A DNA stretch of 64,000 bases from Siderastrea radians (Eukaryota; Cnidaria; Anthozoa; Scleractinia; Rhizangiidae), in NCBI GenBank assembly GCA_964017195.1, contig OZ024900.1, forward strand, positions 26,000,429 to 26,064,428, in the 5' to 3' direction. This document shows, piece after piece, positions 24,691 to 37,877 of this stretch (the first letter of the stretch is position 1; every line of letters begins with the position of its first letter). The notes beneath the pieces are model-generated. The model ran no database searches, was not told where the DNA came from, and saw nothing but the letters and a program-made list of their open reading frames with translations. The translations under genes were made by a program, and so were the position numbers.

Positions 24691-26229
24691 TCTACGCGTT
24701 TAATTCAGGCCCACCTTCCGACAAGTAGCTAGTAACGTAAATATGTATATATCGGTAACTCAATTTTCCCCACCCCTCCCGTCCCAATATATATCATTAA
24801 CATACCAGTCAATCATCTGTGACCTTCAAAAACCTACCAAAGGAATGCGCTTTTGCAAAACTATAAGACAGACGGCCCCTCGCTTTGCGGGGGCCGTCTT
24901 AATAACTGATGCTGTTTTCACTTAACAAAGACCTCAATTATTAAATTTTCCACCTTACATGTAAAACAGGGCTACAAATCTGACCAGCCTTAACCCATTT
25001 GTTAAAACATACTGCCAGAAAATCAACAATTAACTCACGTTTTCTAATACTAATCCTGTGGTAAGTCTTTTTTTTTTACCTTTTTAGTGAAATTGGGGGT
25101 GTTACTTGTGAAATGAATATAATATACCTTTACTAACATTTGGTCCAAATTGTCTCCCAGTCGTGTTGTTACGTTGCTTCTTATTTAATTATGTGCGTAA
25201 ATTATATTTGCACATGCATGAGCCCAGCTAAACGGTTTCAACGTTTCCATTTAACACCATTCAACATGTTGGATTCGGCAAATTAAACGATTTTGGGTAC
25301 CCTGTTGAATGACGTTGAACAAAGTTTGATTGCCATCAAACATTCGTACAACTTTGTTGCGTCCAGCGTTGAATGACGTTGGACGCGTTTGACCAAGGCC
25401 TAAGATTTGATGTTATAAGTGGCAAAAGGGCGACTCTAAATGACCTCAAGTGGATTTACAGCACGCATTGGAAAGCACCAGTGAGTGTTTTGAGTTTCTT
25501 GTGAGATGGTCCTAGGCTTTTTGAACTTTTAGAAATGACAAGTCAGGCCAGGTTTTCCTGAAAGTCTTAAACTGCAGAAGTAGTACTACTTCCCACGGAC
25601 CACAATATGATGAGGGGAAAGAAAACGAATCTGCTGTTTTGTCCCCACAGAAGGTTGTGTAACAGCATGATCTTTCACTAAAGGATGCAACGTGCAAATG
25701 TTTGCATAACAAATTAAGCGCGTTGGTTGTGACATTATGCAACTGACATCACGCCCGGCTGACTTGACATTGATACCTTCTAACTGCCAGTGATAAACAG
25801 CAAAGAACGGTCTAAAGCGATTACTACGATCAGTTAAAAACACAATCCCATAGTCCGGTCCATCATTTTCATAACTGCAATTTCAGAATTTGTTGGTTTA
25901 CTCCCTGGCTGGAAAGGTAGGCGCTAAAATGTTACAAAAAAAAAACAAAAATTTCAAAATTTCCAGTAAATCTAAATATTGCATAAAGGGCAGGTGTCAG
26001 TAATGCAGGTGGAAAAGGAGTCACGATTCTGTTTTGCTTGCACCTTTGCTTCGTCAGTTTTGCCCTGGTGAAAACTGGGGTGAATAGTGGTACATTCCTT
26101 ACATCCTTTTTACCAACGCAGGACACATGCAAATTAGGTACGTGCGAAAGTTAGTAAGAATAAGGTAGCCTGTAAGGAACTGTTTACAAATTGTTGTGTT
26201 TTATTATTTCTAAACTTTGACATTTGCAG

Positions 26230-26966
26230 ATGTTAGTGACCTGCCTGTTGAAAAAATTGGGATACAACCCGAGGCAGTTCAGGAGAGTGGGGAGCATCAG
26301 CAGAGTGAGGCCCCCCCATCCCAAGGAGAACAAGTCCAGGAGGGTGAAGAGAACACTCAGGCTTCTAAAGCGGGTAAAGAGAGTGCAAGTGACGAGAATC
26401 AAAAATCACAGCAGGATAACGAGAGTGCAAACGATGAAAGCAAACCAGATGAGGGCAAGAAATCAGAGGAGGTTAACGAGAGTGCAAACGATGAAAGCAA
26501 ACCAGATGAGGGCAAGAAATCAGAGGAGGTTAACGAGAGTGCAAACGATGAAAACATACAAGATGAGGCCCAGAGATCAGAGGAGGCTAACGATAGTGCG
26601 AAGGATGACACCAATCCAGATGAAGTCCAGAATTCAGAGGAGGCCAACGAGAATGCGAACGATGAAAACAAACAAGATGAGGGCCAGAAATCAGAGGAGG
26701 TTAACGACAGTGCAAACGATGAAAACAAACAAGATGAGGGCCAGAAATCAGAGGAGGTTAACGACAGTGCAAACGATGAAAACAAACAAGATGAGGTCCA
26801 GAAAGCAGAAGAGATCAACACGAGTGGAAACAGTGAAAGCAAACCTGAGGAGGAGAGTCAGAAATCAGAAGAGACTGCTGCAGACACAGCACAGCCCAAA
26901 GTTGGAGACCAGGTTGCAGATCAGACGGCAAGTCAAGACCCAAATGAAAGTGTGAAAGCGCAGTAA
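26230..26966 (+). CDS. Terminal exon with acidic 19-residue repeats
   Basis: The acceptor TTGACATTTGCAG opens a phase-1 exon reading DVSDLPVEKIG, then about eight copies of a 57-bp, 19-residue unit of the type ESANDESKPDEGKKSEEVN, and a tail ending ESVKAQ before TAA. The composition is Glu, Asp, Lys, Ser and Asn, with no hydrophobic core, so it is expected to be disordered and strongly acidic. It completes the discoidin gene: the phase matches the donor at 13731, and a polyadenylation signal overlaps the stop. The repeats may vary in number between individuals. Function is unknown. Confidence 0.8.
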
Positions 26967-26971
26967 ATAAA
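26966..26971 (+). terminator. Polyadenylation signal of the discoidin gene
   Basis: AATAAA overlaps the final base of the TAA stop codon, supporting this as the last exon. Confidence 0.6.
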
Positions 26972-27901
26972 CTTTGTTCCTCCCCACTCTTCATTTGTAA
27001 AATGCAAGTGCCAATTTAGTAGGATTTGCGGAAATGTAAATGTTTAAAGCTGTTAATATTTCATAAACGACATTGTTATGCATGTAAGCAACCTTGTTAT
27101 CCGTTCCTAGGATGTAGATATATTAACTTGAACACGAGTTCCAGCGATGGGTGTTGTGTATAAATTCTGAACAAAGGTATTGAATGCTTGTAAATGCATT
27201 TTTATTGCATTGTTTCCGAGGTTAAATCATGTTGTATGTAACGGGTGGCTCCTTGGCTTGGCAGAGGGTACAAGGACGAGAAACAAATTACGTGCGCTTT
27301 ACATTTTGGGTCTACGAATTTGGTGACTCGTTTGGATTGGCAAACTAGTCAAAGTAGTCAGTCCCTCATACCAACCAATGAGTAAAGAAGCCAAATGATC
27401 CCGATTTTTGGCATAAGGTGTTGACAGATGACTGACAATTTGATGGGACCGCAATGGCGATCTTAACGCAGTGAAAGCTCGCCTTACGACCTCCCTGCCG
27501 AAAGAACCGAACGTTCATGCAGTCATTTTCTTGTTTAATGGAATCCCGGCGGTTCAAAGTATTTTTCATATAAGAAAGAGATTGTGTGACTTTTGTTTTA
27601 GTCAAAAAAGTGAACGTGATAGTGAGATGGTTGTATTGATGGGGACGTTGTAAAGCAGGGTTCCACCGGGAGGTGATTAACTCTGGAGTTTCCAGTTGCG
27701 AAACGTAAATACATGTTCGTTTGCTTTGGGTCGTTCACTAACTGTTAAATTGTCCAGCAAACAAATGTCGTTTCGAAATATTTTACAGGGGCTGTTAACG
27801 GATTGATGTGAGGTTATTGCATGCATCTCGGGATATTTGGGTTTCTTAAGGAATTTGTCCCCTAATGCAACAGTATTTTTACGCGGTGTATGACTGTGTG
27901 G

Positions 27902-28135
27902 AAAAAGTAGATCTTAGCGACGGCTATCAGAATCCAAAAATTAAATTGGGGGAAACCACACATTTTTCAGAGATGATTGAGCTTAAATTTGGAAGGAAAT
28001 TGCCATACATTCTTTGTATTTCAAGGCTTTTTTAGAATTATGGTTGCTTAATTATCTCTGAAAAATGCGTGGTTACCCACATTTTTCTTTTTGAATTCCA
28101 ATAACCCTTGCTAAGATTTACTTTTTCCCGATAGA
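27902..28135. mobile_element. Short foldback/MITE-like element
   Basis: The arms at 27902-27983 and 28046-28135 are imperfect reverse complements, sharing CATTTTTCAGAGAT and the TAGATCTTAGC / GCTAAGATTTA ends. The central spacer is about 60 bp. Non-coding. Confidence 0.65.
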
Positions 28136-28555
28136 CAACCTTTGCAAAAATACATCTGTATTAGGAGGCACCGTCCTTAAGGCAAGCTGTCTCTCTTCGT
28201 TGAAAAAGTCCAGTTGTCCGCGATGCCCTTGCTGTTGTCCTTGTCGTCTTGGCCATCCGAAGGTGCACTCACATATCAAGATTTCCCTCTCAATAATAGA
28301 TCATTTGTGTCTGTAAGCCTTTCAAAGTTTTTCTTAGACAGCTTAAATCTTTAACAGACGGTCTACTTCGTTGTTAGAAGGCGATTATGTTCTTTCTTCA
28401 AGAGAATCTCAAAATCTGATGACTTCTTTTAGCGAGACAACAAAAATGTTCACGTCACACCAAAACCAAATCAAATGGATTCTTGAAGGGGCGTGGAACG
28501 ACAGAGGATTATTTGGCTAAACTACCGTGTTGCACTAAATTTTTGCGGTTTCTAA

Positions 28556-29100
28556 GACCCCGTTTATGTTGTGTCGGGTACCTGAGACAACCCTCCACCC
28601 GAGTTACCCTGGGCGAGCTAATTTTTCACCTGTTTCTTTGAAAAGTTCAACGAACCGTTTACATGAGGATCACCAACTCGTCTAGGGGAGGCGAGACAAC
28701 TCGTGGGGTGCGTTGTCCCACCTCGGCAGGTAGGGTAACCCTGGCAGGCGGGACAACTTTTTCTCATGTAAACACTTTGTCTCGCCTACGCGGGACGACT
28801 TTTTGCGTGCCACGTGTCACGTAACGTCTGGTTTTTGCTTTAAAAACGACTAAATCAACAAAGTGTATACTGAATAAGAAAAATTTAGACAAACAGAGGC
28901 TACAGAGATCAAATCAACGACAATTCTTAAGGAAAAGGCTGTGTTGAGGTCATGAATATCAAAGTAAGATTTTGGAATAATTAAGTAGGGTCAACTTTAT
29001 CTCGGTCAGCCGGGATAAAGTTCTTGTCATATAAACGCTAGGTAAAGTTGTCGGGTTGTCTCGGGTACCCGAGACAACTTTTCTCCATATAAATGGGGCC
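28556..29100. mobile_element. MITE with TAA target duplication
   Basis: The left end GACCCCGTTTAT matches the complement of the right end ATAAATGGGGCC, and both continue into GTTGTCTCGGGTACC-type repeats. TAA occurs on both flanks (28553-28555 and 29101-29103). GGGTACC and GACAAC words recur inside. This fits a non-autonomous Harbinger-like element. Confidence 0.75.
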
Positions 29101-29209
29101 TAATTTGTGCGGTTTTTTTGACGATCCGCAAAAAATAACTCCCGGGAAAAAAATTTCCCGCATAAATTTTATCCGCAAAAATTTACTCGACGGTCGAAAT
29201 TGTCTAATT

Positions 29210-29341
29210 CAATAAAGGTTGCTTTGGGCATTGGGCAATTGCGCATTGGGAAGCTATTGTTTGGCGGTCAGTCAAGCAAAGCATTGCATTGTGTTCCGTA
29301 TGCCCAACGCCCAATTGCCAAAGCAACCTTTATTGAATTAG
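29210..29341. repeat. Small inverted repeat
   Basis: AATTCAATAAAGGTTGCTTTGG is mirrored by CAAAGCAACCTTTATTGAATT across about 90 bp that itself carries CCCAAT/ATTGGG words. Non-coding. Confidence 0.7.
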
Positions 29342-32300
29342 GTATATACAAACATTGCCTTTTACATGTAACCTAGAATAATGTTGGTGCCCGTTTACTT
29401 AAGCCGCCTCTTTCGTTCAAAACCAGAACATTCAGAAATAGAACGATGAAATTGTAGTTGGTACCCTAGTATTATCTGTTAAAAGCTTTAAAGAAAAGGA
29501 TCGGCGGACTGAGGGAACTCTATTGATCAACTGATTAACGTTTTATACATCTGCATGTTGTTCACCTGTATTCGATTGTTTGTACTCAAACATCGAGAGT
29601 GCTATTATTCCAAAGAGAAGGCGACTTCCTGAAAATCGCAAAAATTAATTCCCAGCAATAAAAAACAGTTTCTCCTAATCGCAAAAATTAGTTCCCGTAA
29701 ATCACAAAAAATCGTCCATTCGCAAAATTAAAGTGCCATACGGTAATTGAAGTTACCATGCATTTCCACGCTGGTTATCCGAAGCTATTTCGAAGACTTA
29801 ACTCCTCGGCCGTCATATTCTTTCTTCAAGGGGGACTTAAAATGGAAACACTTATACGTAACTTACCAAGACAAAGAAATCAAATGAATTCTTGAAGGGT
29901 GAATACACCATAATATGCTTTTTAATGGTTCCCCTACACGCTCGGAACGAACGATCAATTGACCAAACTACTAATTAAAGTTCCAATCCAGTTCCATCCA
30001 AAGATTCTTAAACATGTCAACAGTTCCATCTCACCAATATAAAAAAAAAATGATGAATTTTCGAAGACAACCAGACGACTCCTCAACACACGATCAATTT
30101 CGTTATAACACGGCCATTACCTTCGTTCTTCAAATGGTTTTAGGGAGACAAAAAAATGGTCATATCTTACCGAGAAAATGAAATCAAATGAATTCTTGAA
30201 GGGCGAATAAACCACAACAAAAAATAAACTTTAAACAAAAGTTTCAAGCCATTTCCATCTTGCCCATCCGAAGTCTCTGAAACTTATCATCCATCCACGG
30301 ATGATCAATTTTTTCGTTTCTGCTGATACACTGATCTATTTAAGCCTTTATTCACTTTTTTTTTACTTTGACAACGTCACTGAACCCCTTAATAAACGGT
30401 CAATTTTGTTCTTAGAAGGCGATTGTATTCTACGTTGTGGATAATCTTAAAATCAGATTACTGCCATTGGCAAGGCAATGAAAATACTAACGTTTTTAAT
30501 ATCAAGATAAATCAAATGAATTCGTGAAGGTCGAATAACATGCTTAAATTGAGAGAAAGTCACTGAGTTGATTTTTTTGGCGACAAAAACACGAACTTCG
30601 TCAAAATTTGTCGCCAAGTGTAGCCACCACCGCACGCTGGCGACGCGACAGTTCTCAAGAAAATCGCATCTACCTTACACGCTTGGCACGACTCAAACTC
30701 TTAAAAGTTGCAATCCATTCCATCCTGGCCATCGGAAGCTTATAACCCTATCAACAGTTTCATCTGACCAATACTTCAATTTTCAACCAACACTGGACCA
30801 TGTAATCATTCGTTCCTATGATAAAATTGTTTCTTTAAGCCTTGCAACCTTGTTCGAAGACAACTTGACTCACCTCTGTAATGGATGGTCCATTTTTTTA
30901 TTAGAAGGCGATCACATTCTTTTTCCAAAAAGGGTCTCAAAATAAAGTAACTTGGCTTCAGTGAGACAAGAAAATACTCATATATTACCAACACGAACAA
31001 ATCAAATGAATCTTTAAAGGGCGGATAAAGCAAAGTAGATATAAAATGAGAGTTCACCAATACGGTGTAGAGTGCAGGGGTGCTGAGGGGTGCAAAATAT
31101 TTCTCTGGAGGGTGCCGTCATTGGAAACGATGACATCATAATCTAAAATTAGAATAGTGATACCATATTTTGGGATGTGATTTTAGGCCTTTTTCGCCCC
31201 TTGATGACATCATTAAAGAAAACAGCTAAAATAGAAAACTGCTGAGGATGGTTTTATAGAATGATTTTTACAACGAACGTCATAGAGAGATGACCCAACT
31301 CTAAGAATTCATAGCGGAATATATCTGTCATTTAACAAATTGATGTCAGTTTTTTATACGTCTGTCCTCTTATTGATGATAAATTTCGTCATAACATTGT
31401 CAAAGTGTTGTAGATCCACGAGCCCCAGGCGAGTGGATCTACAACAAACTAAGGAACGAACGAAGGAAAGAAATGCAAGGCGCGATTCCCGCAGAATCTG
31501 AATTTAATCGCTGTAATTCGGAGAATCACAGGCTTGTAAATTAAAACTTTAGTAAGAATAGGCCAGAAATACAAGGAAAAATTTGAATTGCTCAACTAAC
31601 CTTTATTCCAGTGAAAACTGTTCACAAAATAATCGTCTGAAACACGGTTCAGCTTAATTTCATCGACAGCACAAATTCCTGCTCACCGCCGATTTTCAGT
31701 TCTGAATCCTCAACAAACATCCTCATCCTTTTGCTCTAAGGTTACAATGGTTTCTTCAGTTTTAACCCATAAATTTTAGATGTTTTTCTCATTGAAGACA
31801 ACAGATTGGTGGTACAATTCTCGCCTTATCAGGAAAGCAGCGCTCAAAAGTTTGACCAAACTTTTGCTGATTGCGTCAGCTTTACGAGTTTCATCCGTCT
31901 GTACTCTTATTGACAATAAAAATTAGCCAATCAGCGCGCGAGACTTCGCTCAGTTATGGTAAAAATTGTTATACTAATAGGTAAGACATCGATTGAAGCT
32001 TCATCTAAAATGAATGTGGGGCATTATTCTCATTTGGTAGGGGCTTGACCAGAAAATATGTCCCCTGTACTTGGGGCATTATTCTCGTTTGGTTTTGCTC
32101 TGTGGCTGAATGTCCCATGTTTTCCCAGGGTGGGGGGGGGGGGGGTAGGAGTCTTCACTGACAGGTGCATTAGCGTGCCTACCTAATTTATTCCTTTTGT
32201 GGCTTTTTTCTTTTCTCTTTTTTAACCGATGACGTCATCCAGTTGATGCTGTAAACCTAAAATAACAGCGCTTGTACACGGGATACGGTGGATGTCTTCA

Positions 32301-33179
32301 AGTTTGTTAGGCGGGGGTACTCTGTGAGGTGCTGCGTGGGGGTGTACCACCCATTTCGCGTCTGGCAGGGTTTAATTCGCGTTGTAGTCCTGCATTTACT
32401 TAGCCGTGGTAAAAATTTCCACGGCAACAAACAGCAGAAATTTTACACAAGACTGACTTGCCAGCTTGAGAAAAGTCAGAACGACTCAGCCGCAACAACC
32501 AGTAGGCTTACTTCTCGAATTCATGCACTTGTAATTTGTTTCTGTCTGTGTTCCTTTTTTTTCGGAGGGTGTAAACTGCAGGTTGCAGGTTGCAGGTTGC
32601 GATTACATTTTTTTCAATCGGAAGATAGTATGATCTTTATATGGTACGTTTCTACTTAAATTTCAAGAAAATCCGAATTGTCTCATTTATAAAGAAACCT
32701 TGGTAATGAAAAACTTGAAGGGGACTAGACTCTTGGCATGAAAGTTTGCCTAACCGTTTCAAGCTGTTCTCGCAGATACGCCACACTCCCAGTTTGGAAT
32801 GGAAATATTAGCATCAATCGAGGCCATAATGGAGATCACCCACCACCCACCCTAAAATTCCCAAAGAACCTGAGATTTTTAAGTCCGCGGAGTTGTAAAT
32901 TTTAAGAAAAATCACGATTATAGTTGTAAGTTGTAAGACAAACTGCTTTCATTTTCAGTTCTGCAATTACCATTACATTTTTAATTGGTGTAATACATAC
33001 AAGAATTAAGACAGGAGATTTTGATAATAACAATAGAATGACTCCATCACAAGATTGTAAAGATTTCAGGATCGGGCATTAGTTTAACTGCTAATATATA
33101 ATGTGAACTTATCGAAATTACCGGTAAGCTTGCATCATAATTGCAAACAAAATCCAGTTGTATTAACCAGCCAAAAACG

Positions 33180-33285
33180 AGGGTCCACAATAGGGTTCTT
33201 ATCCCGCCATCCCGCCTATTTTTTCCTGTTAATCCCGCCATCCCGCCCGTCTTTACGTCGAAATCCCGATCCCGCTTAAATTTTT
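33180..33285. repeat. Short CCCGCCAT-type tandem repeat
   Basis: ATCCCGCCATCCCGCC and close variants recur four to five times within about 100 bp. Non-coding. Confidence 0.5.
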
Positions 33286-33776
33286 AAATAGTTTTCTACT
33301 TTCATGATGAATTGTACGCATGCCTTTGAGGTGCAATGTTTTAGAGCGCTTCACCGCGCGGTTTATCGTAGTTGGTGTGTAAACAGCCATGAGCCAATAC
33401 ACGGAAATTTGGAACTCGAAGCAGTGATCGCCCCTAAAGATTTTCTAGATTTACACTGGTGAAAGCAGTCTTTAAGGCGCTACAACCACCGACACCAGCA
33501 AGTGGGGAATCCGCAGGAAACTCCAAGAGGCGAAATTAAGTCAAGTTCAAATACAACACTCGTAGTCTGGCAAACACGGAGAAACAAGTCTGTCCTTCTG
33601 TTTCAATTAAGGTCTGAACAGTTCGTATTTCATGTAAAATAATCGTTTTTCTTTCGATTTGCTTTTTGCTATGCTATTATACCGTAAGATTGCATTTTTT
33701 TTCTTAAAACGCAAAAAATAATGAGTGTTTCTAGCCGTTGAAGCTGTTGATTTTATCGATTTAGCTGTAAATATTC

Positions 33777-33927
33777 ACAGAGAATTTGTACATTCATTAG
33801 TAGTTTCTACTTAGTCATTAGTATGCTCTATATAGAGCATACTAATGAAACAAAGGAAAACAAAGGAAAACAATGCCTCATTAGTACGTTCTATATAGAA
33901 CCACTAATGAATGCAGAAATTCTCTGT
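33777..33927. mobile_element. 150-bp foldback element with perfect 34-bp palindrome
   Basis: The outer inverted repeats ACAGAGAATTT...CATTCATTAGT bound the element, and inside them a loop-free perfect palindrome spans 33815-33848 (centre CTATATAG). A second, imperfect GTTCTATATAGAAC palindrome lies near 33888. Confidence 0.75.
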
Positions 33928-34463
33928 AATTTTACCCCGCAATTTCCCTGTGCTTCAAAGCCCCCGCCACTTTACATAATTTAAGACAGTTTATGGAACA
34001 TAGAGCATCGAAATGCTGGACACTGATTGGCTGAGTGGGTGTGACCGGCTTCATACGCCGACGACCCGGGTTCGGTTCTCAGCGACAGGGCTCAAAAACG
34101 GCTGAACATGCGCAGTAAAACCCAGGTCCTCTTCCCGCCATTCGATTTTCAAAATGGCGGACGACGAATCAACATCTACCACGTCATTGTAACGGCTCCT
34201 TGCAGCCTCCTGCACGCTCAAAGCCCTCAAAAACAACTTGGGTAATCTGTGCAATCACTTATGCTGAAGTTGTGACTCTGATCGAAGAAACCAAAATGGT
34301 ATTTTCAGTTTTGTCAGGCGATGAAGACACCTCCTCCCCAAGGATACTTTGAGCTTTTCGTAATTGCCCCAAGGTACAGTTTTTGCGTTAACTAAGGTCG
34401 TGTCAAGTTCTCTAAGGTTTTGAAATGCAAATTTCCGTAGCTTGTTTATTCCTATTTAACATA

Positions 34464-34751
34464 GGGCCATTCCATTTTATATCCACACCCTCCCTATGGA
34501 AGAGGAAAGTCAAAATTTACCCCTAAGAAATCAATGATCAAAAGTGCCGACACGTGCACCCCTTCAGAAATTGCCTAAATTCTCTTTTCCCCTCAGAAAA
34601 AAGCCAATTTTTTTTCCAAACCCTCTCGGAAATATTTAAAAGATCAAAGGCGCCGACGCAGCGACCCCCTCAGAAATGACGATCAAGGGCCCCTCAGAAA
34701 ATCTCTTCTATCGGGGGGGGGGGGGGGGGTGGATATTAAATGGAATGGCCC
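34464..34751. mobile_element. MITE with GGGCCATTCCATTT terminal repeats and ATA duplication
   Basis: GGGCCATTCCATTTTATATCC at the left pairs with GGATATTAAATGGAATGGCCC at the right. ATA flanks both sides (34461-34463 and 34752-34754). A run of about 17 G lies beside the right terminal repeat. Internally, CCCCTCAGAAA-like words recur. Non-coding. Confidence 0.8.
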
Positions 34752-37700
34752 ATATCAAAAATGACTTTTGATTCATTCTGATGAAAATTTTTACATGCTT
34801 CTTGTTTATGGACTTCATTAACGCTACCCAAAGAAGAAAAATATGGCGGAATAATTCACAAGTAGGGCACAATCTTGTCCGCTCGCGTTGTGTTTTTAGC
34901 TTAATTTTGTACTATTCATCCGTCTCTTGTTTTAATTGTCGCTTGTGAATCGCATGCCGATAGTTTTAGAAAGGGTACATCTTATGCTTAGGACTTCTAT
35001 GAAGGTTTTTATTGGCAGTGTACAAGTGCATCTTGAAAGGTTAAATAAATTGCTTATGGTTTGTTTTATACCTTGTTGTAAAATTTTATGATCTAACCTG
35101 TCCTTTGCGTACGACCTCACTTTAACAGTCGACCCTCCATAGCGCTGTGCTCTTTCAAGGATCCCAACACAGATTGCAAAAAATAATGCAGAGCTCTGCT
35201 GTCAAGTATTCTTGACAGCATATTCTTCAATAGCTTCGGTATTGGTGCCTCGAAAAGAAACAAGTTTCAATATGGCCGCCTTTGAACAACGAGGATTTAC
35301 GGCTACTTACATGTGCTCGAGATGTGCATCGTCATGGACCTTTGATATTATTAGTTCCTTCATAATCAGGGAGTCTAGTTTCGGTAACAATCAGACGATG
35401 TTGTCCTGAACGTTTGGGACATTGTTCTGCTAACTTATAGATAGCTATCCTTGACAACAAGACTTAAACGGATCTTGGATTTTCTTGTTTGCTAAGATAG
35501 TATATGAGCGTCTCGTAATGGAAAGTTTGATAATTTGTAAAGAAATATTAAGAGACTATTTTTTCGCATCGATGATTTTTTAAATCGCTGTTTGAAGATG
35601 AACATTTTTTTGTTTATATCTTGGAAGAGAAGTCGTGCCAGTGTACAGCAACTCGATCGATTAAGTTATTGCCAATGTTTACTTCGTTGTTTCTTAATGC
35701 TTTTTTAAATAAAAGTCTTTGGACTTGCGTTAGATCAAGTTAATAAACGTCCAAATACCCTAAGTTTTACTAGTCATTGTTGCTCAAAATCAGTAATGAC
35801 AGAATTTAAGCAACAAGAACTCCAATATTCATTCTCCAAAGTACATGTACTAAAAAACAAACAGCACTACAGGATCAGCAGATCAAACCAGCTTCTATTT
35901 CAATGGTCACATCTACCTCGAGGTTGTAACTCTGGGAATGAAACGGCTGAAGAAAAGCGAAGTAAACTTAAATGGTGCACTGTTTAATGTAAACCCTTGG
36001 ACAGTACCTCGCACAGCAAACAAACGAACTCCACATATTAGAGCTCATTGGCTTTTCACGTGAATAGAGCTTTTCACGTGAATAGAGCTTGAAATCGTTT
36101 CCCACTGAATATTATAAAGTGACTGGTTTTCTAATGAATATTTATGCAGAGAATGCTATGTTGGAACTATCCTATCTTAAATCACTGCATCTGAAATCAA
36201 CCAAACAAAAACGTTTATTTTTGTCACTGAAATGATGGTGAAATGTTTTGCTATTTTGCAGTTATGGGAACTGTGATGGAGGATGAACAAAAAACTCTGT
36301 CAAACTGAGCTACTGAATACACGAGCAATATAAACGAAAAAAAACATCTAAATGTATTTCAGCAACGAAAAAAAAGGTGGAAAGATCATGGAAAATGACA
36401 TGATATTAACAGATCTGGAACAGGACAAAATAGTACCTTTCAAACACAAGGTACACCCCTCCTAGCAACAAAATTGTCAGTGCAGCATAACTTCACTTAA
36501 AACACACTGGAAAATATAAAATTATAATAGCAAAGCAAAGTGCTTCTCCTTGCCAATACACGGTGTACTCATTGTTTATGCAGCCACCTTTTTTAGCTTG
36601 TAAACCCTTCATTTATATTCCAACAGCAGACAGGTGCAATTCAGAACGAGACTGACAGTTGTCAGATGAATCCAAATTCAGCAATTTTTGGTTAACCTCA
36701 GTCAAGAGTAATTATTGAAAGAACTTGACTGTATTGCAAAAGGAAATGGTTGAGCAATATATTTACCAAAATAATATCTAAATGATACCACACAGAATTT
36801 AACTTTGAATTTAAAAAAAACAATGCAATAGAAGCACAAAACACTGAGGAAGTCGCTCCAGAATTGAGTTCACCAATTAGGGGCAAACGCTGCATCAATC
36901 AATGTTCAATGCTCCAGACAAGTACATGTAGTATCTGAAAAGTGCAGATAGGGCAAAGACTAAAACAAAGGGTCATAATCATCATTGATGCCCCTCTCAC
37001 ACAACTGCTTCTAACTTCCTTCTAAAAAGAAGGTTGGGTACAAAATTAATGTAAGATGCAAGATGGAAAAAAGGCACCAAGATGCTGGGTTTTATTTCTT
37101 AAATCTCATATACATGCTTTTTCACTTCACCTTTCATCAGGAGCAATAAACATGTAGTTTGCCTCAAGACAGACTTCTCATAGAGATCAGACTTCAAAAC
37201 ATCAGTACACTCCACTGGACTGTTTTTAGTATCAAGAATGTTGTACAGCCAAAGAGTGTAGGGCAAACGGACATTTGAAAAATCAATAATTACAATAACT
37301 AATATTTGAATTGAACACTAGTGACTTTTATTGCTGCCATTCTCTGCTTTCTGCCAAGAAATTAACAGGCCGGATAAGAACATATCACTGCAGTCAAAAG
37401 CTAGCTGTGACAACCTGGAGAAAAAAATGTAAAACATAAATTTTATTGAAACTTATTGGCAAAGAATGTATCATAATGCTGGCACTCAACAAATTTACCA
37501 TAACATTTGAAAAACATTCTGCAAATAGATTGAATCTCTTTCACCTACATGACCTTGTTTGGTCTCACAGGTCTTAAAAGTACAATGTACAAAGTAAACC
37601 TCTGTCTTACCAACCACCTTGTTACATGCGATCATCTTATGACACTTCTTTTAGCCCAGAAATTAAATGATCCAGTTATTTTTCTGACTGAAATACTTCT

Positions 37701-37877
37701 TGAATGCAACAACCGTTTTTTCTTTTTCATTAATTATTTAAATTATATGGCCCATTGATCAGTGATCGTATTAGTGGAGTTCCCCTGTAAACATCAATCA
37801 TCACTCCTCCAGTGTACGGCGGCCAAAATGGCTTTTTTGAAAGTGGTACTATGATCAAAAAATCACTTTTATTTTTT

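Larger units (their letters stand above)
13732..26229 (+). other. Large intron with nested mobile elements
   Basis: This 12.5-kb intron contains a MITE (15461-16412), a long-TIR element (16653-17819), AAT and TA microsatellites, the Penelope-like palindrome (20388-22691) and a small foldback (24530-24690). The stretches 13732-15460, 17820-19770 and 22840-26229 show no exon or known repeat beyond what is listed. Confidence 0.6.
28469..31030. repeat. Diverged tandem repeats marked by AATCAAATGAATTCTTGAAGGG
   Basis: Versions of AATCAAATGAATTCTTGAAG occur near 28469, 29878, 30182, 30510 and 31000, each preceded by a GAGACAA/AAAATACT-like context and followed by GCGAATAAA-like sequence. Spacings of about 300 to 500 bp, plus a MITE inserted between the first two, suggest an old tandem array of a few-hundred-base unit. 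Confidence 0.6.

Noticed and set aside
24870..24899. GACGGCCCC...GGGGCCGTC hairpin as a bacterial terminator
   Set aside because: The surrounding sequence is eukaryotic intron; it is more likely a fragment of a small foldback repeat.
30453..31060. Open frames of 60 to 125 residues
   Set aside because: They lie within diverged tandem repeats and have no family resemblance.
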